A stretch of 64,000 nucleotides of DNA from Sphingomonas sp. ATCC 31555 (GTDB taxonomy: Bacteria; Pseudomonadota; Alphaproteobacteria; Sphingomonadales; Sphingomonadaceae): NCBI RefSeq assembly GCF_000282895.1, contig NZ_ALBQ01000044.1, positions 62,001-126,000 of the forward strand. The letters run 5' to 3'. Positions 56,478 to 64,000 of the stretch are shown here, piece by piece. The notes under the pieces were generated by a model, which had not been told where the DNA came from, ran no database searches, and saw nothing but the letters and a program-made list of their open reading frames with translations. Each line of letters begins with the position of its first letter. Within the stretch, counting starts at the first letter, position 1. Made by a program: the position numbers and the translations under genes.

Positions 56478-56657
56478 CTATCCTCGCGCGCGATCGATCA
56501 GCCAGATGGCGAGTGCGAGCAGAAGCCCCACCACCAGTCCGGCCAGCAATCCCGTCGTCGCCTGTCCCTGCACCGCACCGGCGACCGCGCCGATTAGAAT
56601 GCTCGCCGTCAACAGGAAGCCGCCGGCTACTGGGGAACGCGATGGCGTTGATTGCAT
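56478..56657 (-). CDS. Small two-span membrane protein, hypothetical
   Basis: A 59-residue protein if the ATG at 56657 is the start; an upstream start at 56702 is possible. Two hydrophobic segments are visible (VAGGFLLTASILIGAVAGAVQG and TGLLAGLVVGLLLALAIWLI), joined by a short polar loop, with a basic end (DRARG). No family is recognised. A terminator-like hairpin follows and the DEAD-box helicase gene is downstream on the same strand. Confidence 0.55.
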   Translation of the reverse strand: MQSTPSRSPVAGGFLLTASILIGAVAGAVQGQATTGLLAGLVVGLLLALAIWLIDRARG

Positions 56658-56803
56658 AGCCCCCTTTGCCATGCATTGCGTCGCGACGCCAGCCCGGCAC
56701 ATTGGTTTCGCCGCCGTTCACCAGCATCGTCCACCGAAGCGGAGGGAAATCGGCGTATCCGGAACAGGACACGGGCTTCGCGCCTGTCGTGTACGGAGTT
56801 AGA

Positions 56804-57016
56804 ATGGACGTCTATCCCTATCTCGGTCACCGGGACGAAGTGGCAGACGCTGCGGATCTGTTGCGTCGGTTCGGCGAAGCCGCTGGTGGCGAGGCTGCGG
56901 CGCGTGCCGAAGCGAGTCGCGACCTGGGGAATTACGTGCATTTCTGCCGTTGGCGCCAGATCGAGCGGCTGGTCATGCTCCTGTCCGTCCCCCGTGCGCT
57001 GGGCACCATTCACTAG
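56804..57016 (+). CDS. Small hypothetical protein
   Basis: A 70-residue soluble protein starting at ATG 56804 after GGAG at 56795-56798. It is helical by eye, with DVYPYLGHRDEVADAADLL and an Ala/Glu-rich middle; the end has HFCRWRQIERLVMLL. No family is recognised. The good ribosome-binding site supports it, but it is short and could be spurious. Confidence 0.5.
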   Translation: MDVYPYLGHRDEVADAADLLRRFGEAAGGEAAARAEASRDLGNYVHFCRWRQIERLVMLLSVPRALGTIH

Positions 57017-57111
57017 CCAGCCGAGCGGCTGCAATCTGCAGCATGCTGCATCCGTTCGCTTTTCATGCTACAGCGTCCTTCGCCGTGTAGTGCTGGCAGG
57101 AGGGCGTAAGC

Positions 57112-58380
57112 GTGATCCGTGCGCTGTTGAGGATGGCCTTGCTGGCAGGCCTGGGGATCGGAACCGCGCACGCGCAGACGCCCACGACGATTCCCCTGGC
57201 GGCGTTCGTCGATTCGTTGGGGATCAACATCCACATCAACTACAAGGACGGGGCCTATGCCGATGCCGGGCAGGTCGCCGCCGATCTGCGCCATCTGGGC
57301 ATCGTACATGTGCGGCAGGGAATACCGGCCAGTTGGGGCACGGTGCGGCCCGCCGATTTCACCACGCTGGCGCAGCAGGGTATTCGCTTCGACATGGTCC
57401 TGCGCTGGGAAGACGTGGAGAACGGCTTCTACCAGACATTCCTGCATGACCTGGTGCAGGCGAATCCCGGATCGCTCGCCGCCATCGAGGGCTTCAACGA
57501 GATCAACAACTGGCCCGTCACCTATGCCGGCCAGACGGGCCCTGCGGCCGCGCAGATGGCGCTGCAGGCGGTGTATGCCGCAGTGCGCGCCGATCCGCTG
57601 CTGAAAGGCGTTCCGCTGTTCGACATGACCGGCGCGCCCCGTGTCGCCCGGATCAACAAGCGCGCCGATTTCGCCAATGCGCATCCCTATCCGCACAACG
57701 GCCGCCAGCCGTGCGGCGCTGTCGACCGGGCATTTGACGAAGGATATGTCCAGCCCGCGCCCCTGCCCCGGGTGATCACCGAGATCGGCAACTTCACCCT
57801 GCCGCGCGACTGGCCTGCCAACAAATCCTGGTGGCACGGTTATACCATGCTCGGCGTGGACGAGGCGACGCACGCGAAAAGCGTAATCGCCGCCTATTTC
57901 TGCGCCGCCCGCGCCGGCGTGTCGCGCACCTATGTGTACGAACTGCTCGACGAAAAGCCGGATCCAGCCAACACCCAGCCGGAGATGCGGTTCGGAGTGT
58001 TCCGGTTCGATCACAGCCCGAAGCCGGCGGCCACCGCCATCCGCAACCTGGTACTGCTGTTGAACCAAGCGGCAGTCCGGCCGGGATCAGCGGCGCTGGC
58101 CCGCGACGCGATCACAGCTCCGGCGTCGGTTCGGAAGCTGTTGCTACGTAAGCAGGGCGGCGGGTTGATCCTGGCCTTGTGGAACGATGTCGACTTTTGG
58201 TCCTTCGACGGGCCGCTGAACGCCGCGCCGGTTCCGGTGACGCTGCGGCTCTCGAGGCCGGTCGCGGTCGACATCTTCGATCCTCTAGCGGGCACAGCGC
58301 CCGTCGCGCGCCGCGGTGCGGCGCTGGCAATCGATATTCCGGTGCCAGATCATCCCATATTGGTAGAACTTATCAACTGA
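57112..58380 (+). CDS. Secreted glycosidase-like protein (clan GH-A pattern)
   Basis: A 422-residue protein starting at GTG 57112 after AGGAGGG, with a signal peptide ending near residue 22 (TAHAQ). The pattern suggests a TIM-barrel glycoside hydrolase of clan GH-A. GFNEINNWP carries an Asn-Glu pair like the acid/base of that clan, and VITEIGN carries a Glu that could be the nucleophile. HPYPHNG and VYELLDEKPD lie at positions expected for further active-site strands. A C-terminal beta domain (GGGLILALWNDVDFW) is present. The substrate is unknown. It precedes the SLC13 transporter by 56 bases. Confidence 0.8.
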   Translation: MIRALLRMALLAGLGIGTAHAQTPTTIPLAAFVDSLGINIHINYKDGAYADAGQVAADLRHLGIVHVRQGIPASWGTVRPADFTTLAQQGIRFDMVLRWEDVENGFYQTFLHDLVQANPGSLAAIEGFNEINNWPVTYAGQTGPAAAQMALQAVYAAVRADPLLKGVPLFDMTGAPRVARINKRADFANAHPYPHNGRQPCGAVDRAFDEGYVQPAPLPRVITEIGNFTLPRDWPANKSWWHGYTMLGVDEATHAKSVIAAYFCAARAGVSRTYVYELLDEKPDPANTQPEMRFGVFRFDHSPKPAATAIRNLVLLLNQAAVRPGSAALARDAITAPASVRKLLLRKQGGGLILALWNDVDFWSFDGPLNAAPVPVTLRLSRPVAVDIFDPLAGTAPVARRGAALAIDIPVPDHPILVELIN

Positions 58381-58436
58381 TCGGACCCGTTTGCGGAGCT
58401 GGCGAGTTTCCGCCCGACTTCGCCTTCGAGGTTTGC

Positions 58437-60209
58437 GTGACCCATCCCCAAATTCTTTCCCTGATCGTCCTGGCCGGGATGATGCTGCTCTTCATCTGGG
58501 GGAGGCTGCGCTACGACATGGTGGCGGTGCTGGCGCTGCTCGCTGCCTTGGCTGTGGGGGTGGTGAAGCCGAAAGAGGCGTTCACCGGCTTCGCCGACGA
58601 TATCGTCGTCATCGTCGGCTCGGCGCTCGTCCTTTCCGCCGCCGTGCAGCGTTCGGGTGTGATCGAGCGGGCGATGCTGCTGCTCCAGCGCAGGGTGACG
58701 CGCGTGCGTTCGCAGTTGTTGCTGCTCAGCGCCAGCGTCGGCTTCGCTTCGGCACTGGTGAAGAATATCGGCGCGTTGGCGATCATGATGCCCGTAGCGT
58801 TCCAGATGGCGAAGCGCTCCAAGGCTTCGCCCGCCACGTTCTTGATGCCGATGGCGTTCGCCTCGCTACTTGGCGGGCTGATCACGCTGATCGGTACTTC
58901 GCCCAACATCATCGTCAGCCGGGTGCGCGAGGAAATGACCGGCCAGCCTTTCGGCATGTTCGATTATGCGCCGGTGGGGCTGGGGCTGACGGCGGTCGGC
59001 CTCATCTTCCTGCGCTTCGCCTATCGGCTGATCCCGCGCGACCGCCGCGCCGCGCCGACGCTGGGCGAGGCGATGGACATCGAGGATTATGTGACCGAAG
59101 CCGCCGTGCCCGAAGGGTCGGCGGCAGTTGGCGAGACGGTCGCCGAGTTTCGCGAGCGCCACGACCAAGCCGTGGCCGTCACCACCATCTTACGCGGCGG
59201 TATCCGTAGCACACCTTTCCCGGACAACCGTCTTCGCGTCGACGACGTGCTGATCCTGACCGGCGCGCCCGATGATCTGGAGCGGGTGATCGCCACCGAC
59301 GCTTTGGTGCTGGAGGGGCAGGAGCGCGCCCAGCCCGATGGCAGCACCGGCGAAGTCGGCGTGATCGAGGCGGTGATCGGCACCGATTCCACGCTGATCG
59401 GTCGCACTGCGGGGCGGCTGGGGTTGCACGAGCGGTTCGGCGTCAACCTCATTGCAGTATCGCGCCAGGGTGAGCGCCTGTCGGCACGCCTCGGCGATAT
59501 CGAGCTGCGCGCCGGCGACGTGATCGTGCTGCAAGGCCCGCTGGCGCTGCTGTTCGAGCGGCTGGGCGAACTGGGCTGCCTGCCGCTCGCCCAGCGCGAG
59601 CTGCGGCTCGGCAGCGCCCGCAAAGGGCTGTTGCCGCTGGCCATCCTGGGCGTGGCGATGGCGGCGACGGCAACAGGCTATGTGCCGGTGGCTGTCGCGT
59701 TCTTCGCGGCGGCGGGGCTTACCATCCTGCTCGGTGCACTGCCGGTGCGCGAAGCCTATGACCATATCGAATGGCCGATCCTGGTGATGCTCGGCGCTCT
59801 CATCCCGGTCAGCGACTCGCTGCGCACCACGGGGGCCAGCAAGGTGATCGGCGACAATCTGGGCTATCTCGCCGCGACCATGCCCCCGTGGGGGGCGGTA
59901 GCGCTGATCCTGGCGGCGGCGATGGCCGTGACGCCGTTCCTCAACAACGCCGCGACGGTGCTGGTGATGGCCCCGATCGCCGCGACCTTCGCAGGCCAGC
60001 TCGGCTATCGGCCCGAGGCGTTTCTGATGGCCACCGCCGTGGGCGCGGGCTGCGATTTCCTCACGCCGATCGGCCACCAGTGCAACACGCTTGTGATGGG
60101 GCCGGGCGGGTATCGTTTCGGGGACTATGCGCGATTGGGGGCACCCTTGTCCCTGCTCGTGCTGCTGGTAGGCACGCCGCTGATCATGGCCGTGTGGCCG
60201 GTGCACTGA
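58437..60209 (+). CDS. SLC13/DASS family anion transporter with TrkA-C domains
   Basis: A 590-residue membrane protein starting at GTG 58437. N-terminal spans include the LVKNIGALAIMMPVAF and TLIGTSPNIIVS segments, which hold the SNT-type substrate-binding motif. Between the two transport halves lie two TrkA-C (RCK-C) like domains (about 220-400), with LRVDDVLILTGAPDDL and ELRAGDVIVLQGPLALL. The second half repeats the core with TPFLNNAATVLVMAPIA. Such proteins carry sulfate, dicarboxylates or other anions. It is followed 17 bases later by the quinone oxidoreductase gene. Confidence 0.94.
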   Translation: MTHPQILSLIVLAGMMLLFIWGRLRYDMVAVLALLAALAVGVVKPKEAFTGFADDIVVIVGSALVLSAAVQRSGVIERAMLLLQRRVTRVRSQLLLLSASVGFASALVKNIGALAIMMPVAFQMAKRSKASPATFLMPMAFASLLGGLITLIGTSPNIIVSRVREEMTGQPFGMFDYAPVGLGLTAVGLIFLRFAYRLIPRDRRAAPTLGEAMDIEDYVTEAAVPEGSAAVGETVAEFRERHDQAVAVTTILRGGIRSTPFPDNRLRVDDVLILTGAPDDLERVIATDALVLEGQERAQPDGSTGEVGVIEAVIGTDSTLIGRTAGRLGLHERFGVNLIAVSRQGERLSARLGDIELRAGDVIVLQGPLALLFERLGELGCLPLAQRELRLGSARKGLLPLAILGVAMAATATGYVPVAVAFFAAAGLTILLGALPVREAYDHIEWPILVMLGALIPVSDSLRTTGASKVIGDNLGYLAATMPPWGAVALILAAAMAVTPFLNNAATVLVMAPIAATFAGQLGYRPEAFLMATAVGAGCDFLTPIGHQCNTLVMGPGGYRFGDYARLGAPLSLLVLLVGTPLIMAVWPVH

Positions 60210-60226
60210 GAAACGAGGGACTTTTG

Positions 60227-61201
60227 ATGGAACGGATGATGCGGTTCGAGCAGACCGGCGGACCCGAGGTGCTGCAATGGGTCGACGTGGATGTGCGCGC
60301 GCCCGAATCGGGCGAGGTGCGACTGCGGACCGAGGCGGCGGGACTGAACTTCATCGACGTGTACCACCGCACCGGCGTCTATCCGGCCGAGCTCCCCTCC
60401 GGCATCGGCGTCGAGGGGGCGGGTGTGATCGAGGCGGTGGGCGAGGGCGTCACCGGCTTTGCGGTGGGCGATCGGGCGGCGACGTTCGGGCCGGCGCTCG
60501 GATCCTACGCCACGGTGCGCAACGTCAAGGCCGAGAGCCTGTTCAAGCTGCCGCAAAACATCGACAGCGAAACCGCTGCCGCGGTGCTGCTGAAAGGATG
60601 CACGGTCGAGTTCATGGTCGAGCGCGCCGCCAGAGTGCAGCCGGGCTGGACGGTGCTCGTCCATAGCGCCGCCGGGGGCGTCGGCCAGATCGCCGTCGCG
60701 TGGCTCAAGGCGATCGGCGCGACGGTGATCGGCACGGTTGGCCATGAAGCCAAGGTAGAAAAGGCGCGCGCGGTCGGCTGCGACCATGTGCTGCTCTCGC
60801 GGCAGGACGATGTGGCGGTGCGGGTGCGCGAGATTACCGGCGGCGAAGGCGTGCGGGTGGTGTTCGACGGCATCGGCAAGGCGACGTGGGAGACTTCGCT
60901 GGCCTCGGCGGCGCGGCGAGGGCTGATCATCAGCTATGGCAATGCCAGCGGTTCGGTGGAGGGCGTGAAGCTCGCCGCGCTCAATCAGCATGGTTCGCTG
61001 TTCGTTACCCGGCCCAAGCTGTTCGACTATTATGTGACCCCCGAGGAGCGCGCTGCTGGCGCCGCGCGACTGTTCGAGATGCTGGAGAATGGCGCGATCA
61101 AGGCCGAGATCGGCCAGCGCTTCGCGATCCAGGATGCGGCGGAGGCACACCGCGCGATCGAGGGCGGGCAGACGACGGGATCGACGATCCTATTGCCGTG
61201 A
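60227..61201 (+). CDS. NADPH:quinone oxidoreductase (zeta-crystallin-like MDR)
   Basis: A 324-residue medium-chain dehydrogenase/reductase without the catalytic zinc Cys pattern, starting at ATG 60227. Signatures: GLNFIDVYHRTGVYP, the GVEGAGVIEAVGEGV core, LLKGCTVEFM, VLVHSAAGGVGQIAVAWLKAIGA for NADPH binding and VFDGIGKATWETSLAS. It reduces quinones or enones by hydride transfer. It probably shares a transcript with the SLC13 gene. Confidence 0.94.
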   Translation: MERMMRFEQTGGPEVLQWVDVDVRAPESGEVRLRTEAAGLNFIDVYHRTGVYPAELPSGIGVEGAGVIEAVGEGVTGFAVGDRAATFGPALGSYATVRNVKAESLFKLPQNIDSETAAAVLLKGCTVEFMVERAARVQPGWTVLVHSAAGGVGQIAVAWLKAIGATVIGTVGHEAKVEKARAVGCDHVLLSRQDDVAVRVREITGGEGVRVVFDGIGKATWETSLASAARRGLIISYGNASGSVEGVKLAALNQHGSLFVTRPKLFDYYVTPEERAAGAARLFEMLENGAIKAEIGQRFAIQDAAEAHRAIEGGQTTGSTILLP

Positions 61202-61242
61202 GGTGATCAGCCGCCGCCTGCGTCCCTCCCGCGAGCGAGGTG

Positions 61243-61632
61243 TTATTTCCTCTTGGTCAGGGCCGCAACGCAGCTGGCCTGATCGAGGGGGCTGCCATCG
61301 CGCTGACGGGCATCGACCCAGGTGACCGATGCCTCTCCGCTGCCCCGTTCGGGGGGATACAGATAGGTATCGAGCACGCAAATTGGCCCGACGAACTGCA
61401 GCTTGCGCCCCTTGCCCTCGGTTACGTCCAGCCGCGGCTGGCCGAACCGGGCGAGCAGCTGCGGCACGGTGAGTCCACGCACCGGCGACAGATTGGCAGG
61501 CTGTCGAGGCACCGGCACCTCCGATGCCGCCAGCGGCCGGGCCGGACGGGCAGCTGGGACCGTGCCCGAACAGGCGGCGAGCAGCAGCGCGAACAGCGGT
61601 ACGGATGGCTTGGCGATACGGGCTAGGTTCAA
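61243..61632 (-). CDS. Putative lipoprotein, hypothetical
   Basis: A 129-residue protein if TTG 61632, behind GAGGGA, is the start; a GTG at 61653 is an alternative. A signal peptide ends in the lipobox LLLAAC, so Cys is probably lipidated. The mature part has LTVPQLLARFGQPRLDVTEG, a beta-rich middle and a C-terminal segment with two Cys that may form a disulfide. It resembles small outer-membrane lipoproteins of sphingomonads, without known function. It is divergent from the adenosine kinase gene. Confidence 0.8.
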   Translation of the reverse strand: MNLARIAKPSVPLFALLLAACSGTVPAARPARPLAASEVPVPRQPANLSPVRGLTVPQLLARFGQPRLDVTEGKGRKLQFVGPICVLDTYLYPPERGSGEASVTWVDARQRDGSPLDQASCVAALTKRK

Positions 61633-61705
61633 GCGACGTTCCCTCGGTTGCACTCTTTGCGGCCTCTCTCTACGGCGACGTCCAATACTATTGGAGCCCT
61701 AAACC

Positions 61706-62704
61706 TTGACCAACCCCAGCTTTGACGTGGTCGCGATCGGAAACGCCATCGTCGACATCCTCGCCCAGGCCGACGACGCCTTCATCGAATCGATCGGCGT
61801 GCCCAAGGGTTCGATGCAGCTGATGTTCTCGCCCGAAGAGGCCGATGCGCTCTACGCCAAGATGGGTCCGGGTCGCGAGGTTTCCGGCGGCTCGGCGGCG
61901 AACACCGTAGCGGGAATCGCCGCGCTCGGCGGCAAGGCGGCGTTCATCGGCCAAGTCGCCGACGACCAACTCGGCACCGTGTTTGCGCACGATATCCGCG
62001 CGGCGGGCGTGCATTTCGACACTGCGGTCCGCCCCGGCCAGCCGACCACCGCGCGCTGCCTGATCTTCGTGACGCCGGACGGCCAGCGTACGATGAACAC
62101 CTTCCTCGGCGCTTCGCAGTTCCTCCCCGCCAGCGCGCTGGACGAGCAACTGATCGCCAACGGCGCGATCCTCTATCTCGAAGGCTATCTGTGGGATCCG
62201 GAAGAGCCGCGTGCCGCGATGCGCAAGGCGATCGAGATCGCCCGCGCCGCCGGCCGCAAGGTGGCCTTCACCCTGTCCGACGTTTTCTGCATCTCGCGCC
62301 ACGGCGATGATTTCCGCAAGCTGATCGATGGCGGGCTGATCGATATTCTGTTTGCCAACGAAGCCGAACTGCTGGCGCTGTGCCAGCATGAGGACTTCGA
62401 GGCGGCGGTGCAGCATATGCATGGCAAGGTGCCGCTACTCGTCGTTACCCGCAGCGAGAAGGGTGCGATCGCGCTGCAGGGCGACGAGCGGGTAGAGGTT
62501 TCCGCCGAGCCGATCAGCGCGCTGGTCGATACCACCGGTGCGGGTGACATGTTCGCCGCCGGCTTCCTGCATGGGCAGGCGCAGGGCAAGGGACTGGAAG
62601 AATCGCTCCGCCTGGGCGCGATCTGCGCCGCCGAGATCATCCAGCATTATGGCGCGCGCGCCGAAAAGGACCTCAAGGCGCTCGCCGCCGCCAAGATCGG
62701 CTGA
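61706..62704 (+). CDS. Adenosine kinase (PfkB family)
   Basis: A 332-residue sugar kinase, probably phosphorylating adenosine to AMP. It starts at TTG 61706, nine bases after GGAG. Signatures are VVAIGNAIVDIL, SGGSAANTVAGIAALGGKAAFIGQVADD, the PfkB signature DTTGAGDMFAAGF with the catalytic Asp, and an AELLALCQ region. The pattern is that of alphaproteobacterial adenosine kinases, but other nucleoside or sugar substrates are possible. A strong terminator follows. Confidence 0.93.
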   Translation: MTNPSFDVVAIGNAIVDILAQADDAFIESIGVPKGSMQLMFSPEEADALYAKMGPGREVSGGSAANTVAGIAALGGKAAFIGQVADDQLGTVFAHDIRAAGVHFDTAVRPGQPTTARCLIFVTPDGQRTMNTFLGASQFLPASALDEQLIANGAILYLEGYLWDPEEPRAAMRKAIEIARAAGRKVAFTLSDVFCISRHGDDFRKLIDGGLIDILFANEAELLALCQHEDFEAAVQHMHGKVPLLVVTRSEKGAIALQGDERVEVSAEPISALVDTTGAGDMFAAGFLHGQAQGKGLEESLRLGAICAAEIIQHYGARAEKDLKALAAAKIG

Positions 62705-62730
62705 GGCGTTCGGCTTCACCCAAAGAAGAA

Positions 62731-62765
62731 GGGCCGGAGGATCGCTCCTCCGGCCCTTTCTTTTT
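62731..62765. terminator. Rho-independent terminator, likely bidirectional
   Basis: An 11-base GC-rich stem (62731-62741 with 62746-62756) with a TCGC loop is followed by TTTCTTTTT. An AAAGAAGAA tract lies on the other side, so the same hairpin would serve the convergent permease gene. Confidence 0.95.
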
Positions 62766-62784
62766 GTGCGTGCCGATCCGGGGA

Positions 62785-64000
62785 TCAGGCGTCCTTGTAG
62801 CCCGGCGTATGCGCGTCGCCGATCGGCGGCACCGGCTGGGGCGGAGCGTCGGCATCGACTTCCGGCACATCGACGATGCCGCGGCCGACATGGCTGCGCG
62901 ACCGGCTGTACGCGTAGTACACGACCAAGCCGATCGCGGCCCAGCCGAAGAACAGAGTGATCGTGGGCCCGGAGAGGCTGAAGAACAGATACACGCAGCC
63001 GGCGATCGCGATCGGTGCCGTGACCATGATCGCCGGGGTACGGAACGGGCGGTGACGGCTGGGATCGGTCTTGCGCAGCACGATCACCGCGATGGAGACC
63101 GCGGCGAAGGCGAACAGCGTGCCGGAGTTCGACACGTCCGCGAGCAGGCCCACCGGGAAGAACGCTGCGAACAGCGATACGAAGATGCCGGTCAGGATGG
63201 TGATGACGTGGGGCGTATGCCACCTCGGGTGCACGCGCGAGAAGAATTCGGGCAGCAGACCGTCGCGGCTCATCACGAAGAAGATGCGGGTCTGGCCGAA
63301 CATCATCATCAGGATCACCGAGGGAAGCGCGATGATCGCCGCAGCACCCACGAGCCAGCCGAGGAACGGATGGCCGATCGAACGCAGCGTCCAGGCCAGC
63401 GCTTCCTTCGAGCACACCACCGCCTGCTCAGACAGCGCGCGGCACGCTTCCGACAGCGCCGGCGTGCCGGGCGACAGCACTTCACCGGCAGGGCCGTAGA
63501 CCGGCTGCGCGCCCACGGTGCCGATCACGCCCGAGGCGACGAGCATGTAGAAGATGGTGCAGATGGCGAGGCTGCCGATCAGGCCGATCGGCATGTTGCG
63601 CTGCGGGTTCTTGGTCTCTTCGGCGGCGGTCGACACCGCGTCGAACCCGACATAGGCGAAGAAGATCGAGGCAGCCGCACCCGAAATGCCGGCAAAGCCG
63701 AGCGGCGCGAAGGGGGTGAACTGGCCGGTCTTCAGCACGGGGATCGTGACGATCACGAACATCGCCAGCGCAAGGATCTTGATGCCGACCAGCACCGCGT
63801 TGACCGTGGCGCTTTCCTTGGTACCCTTCACCAGCAGCGCGGTGACGATCGCGGCGACTGCCATGGCAGGCAGGTTGATCATGCCGCCGTCGAACGGCCC
63901 GCGGATCAGCGCCAGCGGCACTTCGATGCCGAAGTTATGCTGGATGAAGCCCATCATGTAGCCGGACCAGCCGACCGAGACGGCCCCCGCCGCGATTGCA
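62785..64000 (-). CDS. APC family amino acid permease, C-terminal part
   Basis: A partial inner-membrane transporter of about 405 residues; the start lies beyond the right edge, because the frame stays open to base 64000. Visible spans include the FFAYVGFDAVSTAAEETKNPQRNMP segment, a hallmark of the cationic amino acid transporter/YfnA group, and the IALPSVILMMMFGQTRIFFVMSRDGLLP stretch. The cytoplasmic C-terminus is acidic and Pro-rich (DVPEVDADAPPQPVPP). It exports or imports amino acids; the substrate is unknown. Confidence 0.93.
   Translation of the reverse strand, partial: AIAAGAVSVGWSGYMMGFIQHNFGIEVPLALIRGPFDGGMINLPAMAVAAIVTALLVKGTKESATVNAVLVGIKILALAMFVIVTIPVLKTGQFTPFAPLGFAGISGAAASIFFAYVGFDAVSTAAEETKNPQRNMPIGLIGSLAICTIFYMLVASGVIGTVGAQPVYGPAGEVLSPGTPALSEACRALSEQAVVCSKEALAWTLRSIGHPFLGWLVGAAAIIALPSVILMMMFGQTRIFFVMSRDGLLPEFFSRVHPRWHTPHVITILTGIFVSLFAAFFPVGLLADVSNSGTLFAFAAVSIAVIVLRKTDPSRHRPFRTPAIMVTAPIAIAGCVYLFFSLSGPTITLFFGWAAIGLVVYYAYSRSRSHVGRGIVDVPEVDADAPPQPVPPIGDAHTPGYKDA

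Noticed and set aside
61211..61230. CCTCCC-type hairpin after the quinone oxidoreductase
   Set aside because: Only four bases pair well; too weak to place with the other gene-end stem-loops.

Overview
The window reads as a chromosomal segment of a high-GC alphaproteobacterium, most likely a sphingomonad (Sphingomonas or a close relative). This is inferred from gene content and style, not from a marker gene: yajC-secD-secF-Mth938 order, bolA beside a J-domain gene, large TonB-dependent receptors of the Xanthomonas/Caulobacter type, short SecD, frequent GTG and TTG starts, and tight ATGA or TGATG coupling. I see no rRNA, tRNA, CRISPR array, insertion sequence or prophage. No gene-free stretch exceeds about 250 bases; the longest, 6941-7188, holds a LacI-type operator and an AT-rich promoter region.

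Layout. 1-2423: a partial 2-hydroxyacid dehydrogenase (-), then a SUKH-like protein, a small unknown and ruvB (+). 2468-5799: hisG-hisD-nusB-thiL operon (-). 5861-10005: a DUF2332 gene, then a LacI-type operator and a large TonB-dependent receptor, closed by a strong terminator. 10056-12753: alpha/beta hydrolase, pirin, NUDIX hydrolase and BolA (-). 12789-16770: J-domain protein, YajC, SecD, SecF, Mth938 protein (+). 16899-19573: a GT-B-like protein, a small membrane protein and Tgt (-). 19618-20431: a cupin fusion and a 53-residue zinc-finger protein. 20473-23468: a CNT nucleoside transporter (-), a queuosine-precursor transporter and ArgB (+). 23526-26249: YggT, YggU, FolD, an unknown and MarC (+).

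26287-30379 is a surface-glycosylation locus: an STT3-like GT-C enzyme, a GtrA flippase, a methyltransferase and a GtrB-type glycosyltransferase. 30472-33747 is an iron/heme locus: a Fur-like palindrome over a sigma70-type promoter, a heme TonB receptor and a DUF6607 protein. 33837-37813: DUF885 peptidase and the bifunctional (p)ppGpp enzyme Rsh (-). 37993-43095: HxlR regulator, CE2-type esterase, a heme-oxygenase-fold redox enzyme, and a secreted GH9 cellulase-type enzyme behind a second LacI-type operator. 43167-49238: acetate CoA-transferase, HAD phosphatase, CDF metal exporter, EF-hand protein, a frameshifted DUF2809 gene, QueA and a periplasmic cyclophilin. 49321-54641: CoaD, IspA, XseB, an S9 peptidase (-) and an aldehyde dehydrogenase (+). 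54687-58380: DEAD-box helicase, two small unknowns and a secreted glycosidase-like protein. 58437-64000: SLC13 transporter, quinone oxidoreductase, lipoprotein, adenosine kinase and a partial amino-acid permease.

Most of the window is housekeeping. The parts that look least described are the STT3-like/GtrA/GtrB glycosylation locus, the DUF6607 partner of the heme receptor, the SUKH-like protein coupled to ruvB, the cupin/zinc-finger pair after tgt, and a family of GC-rich stem-loops at gene 3' ends.
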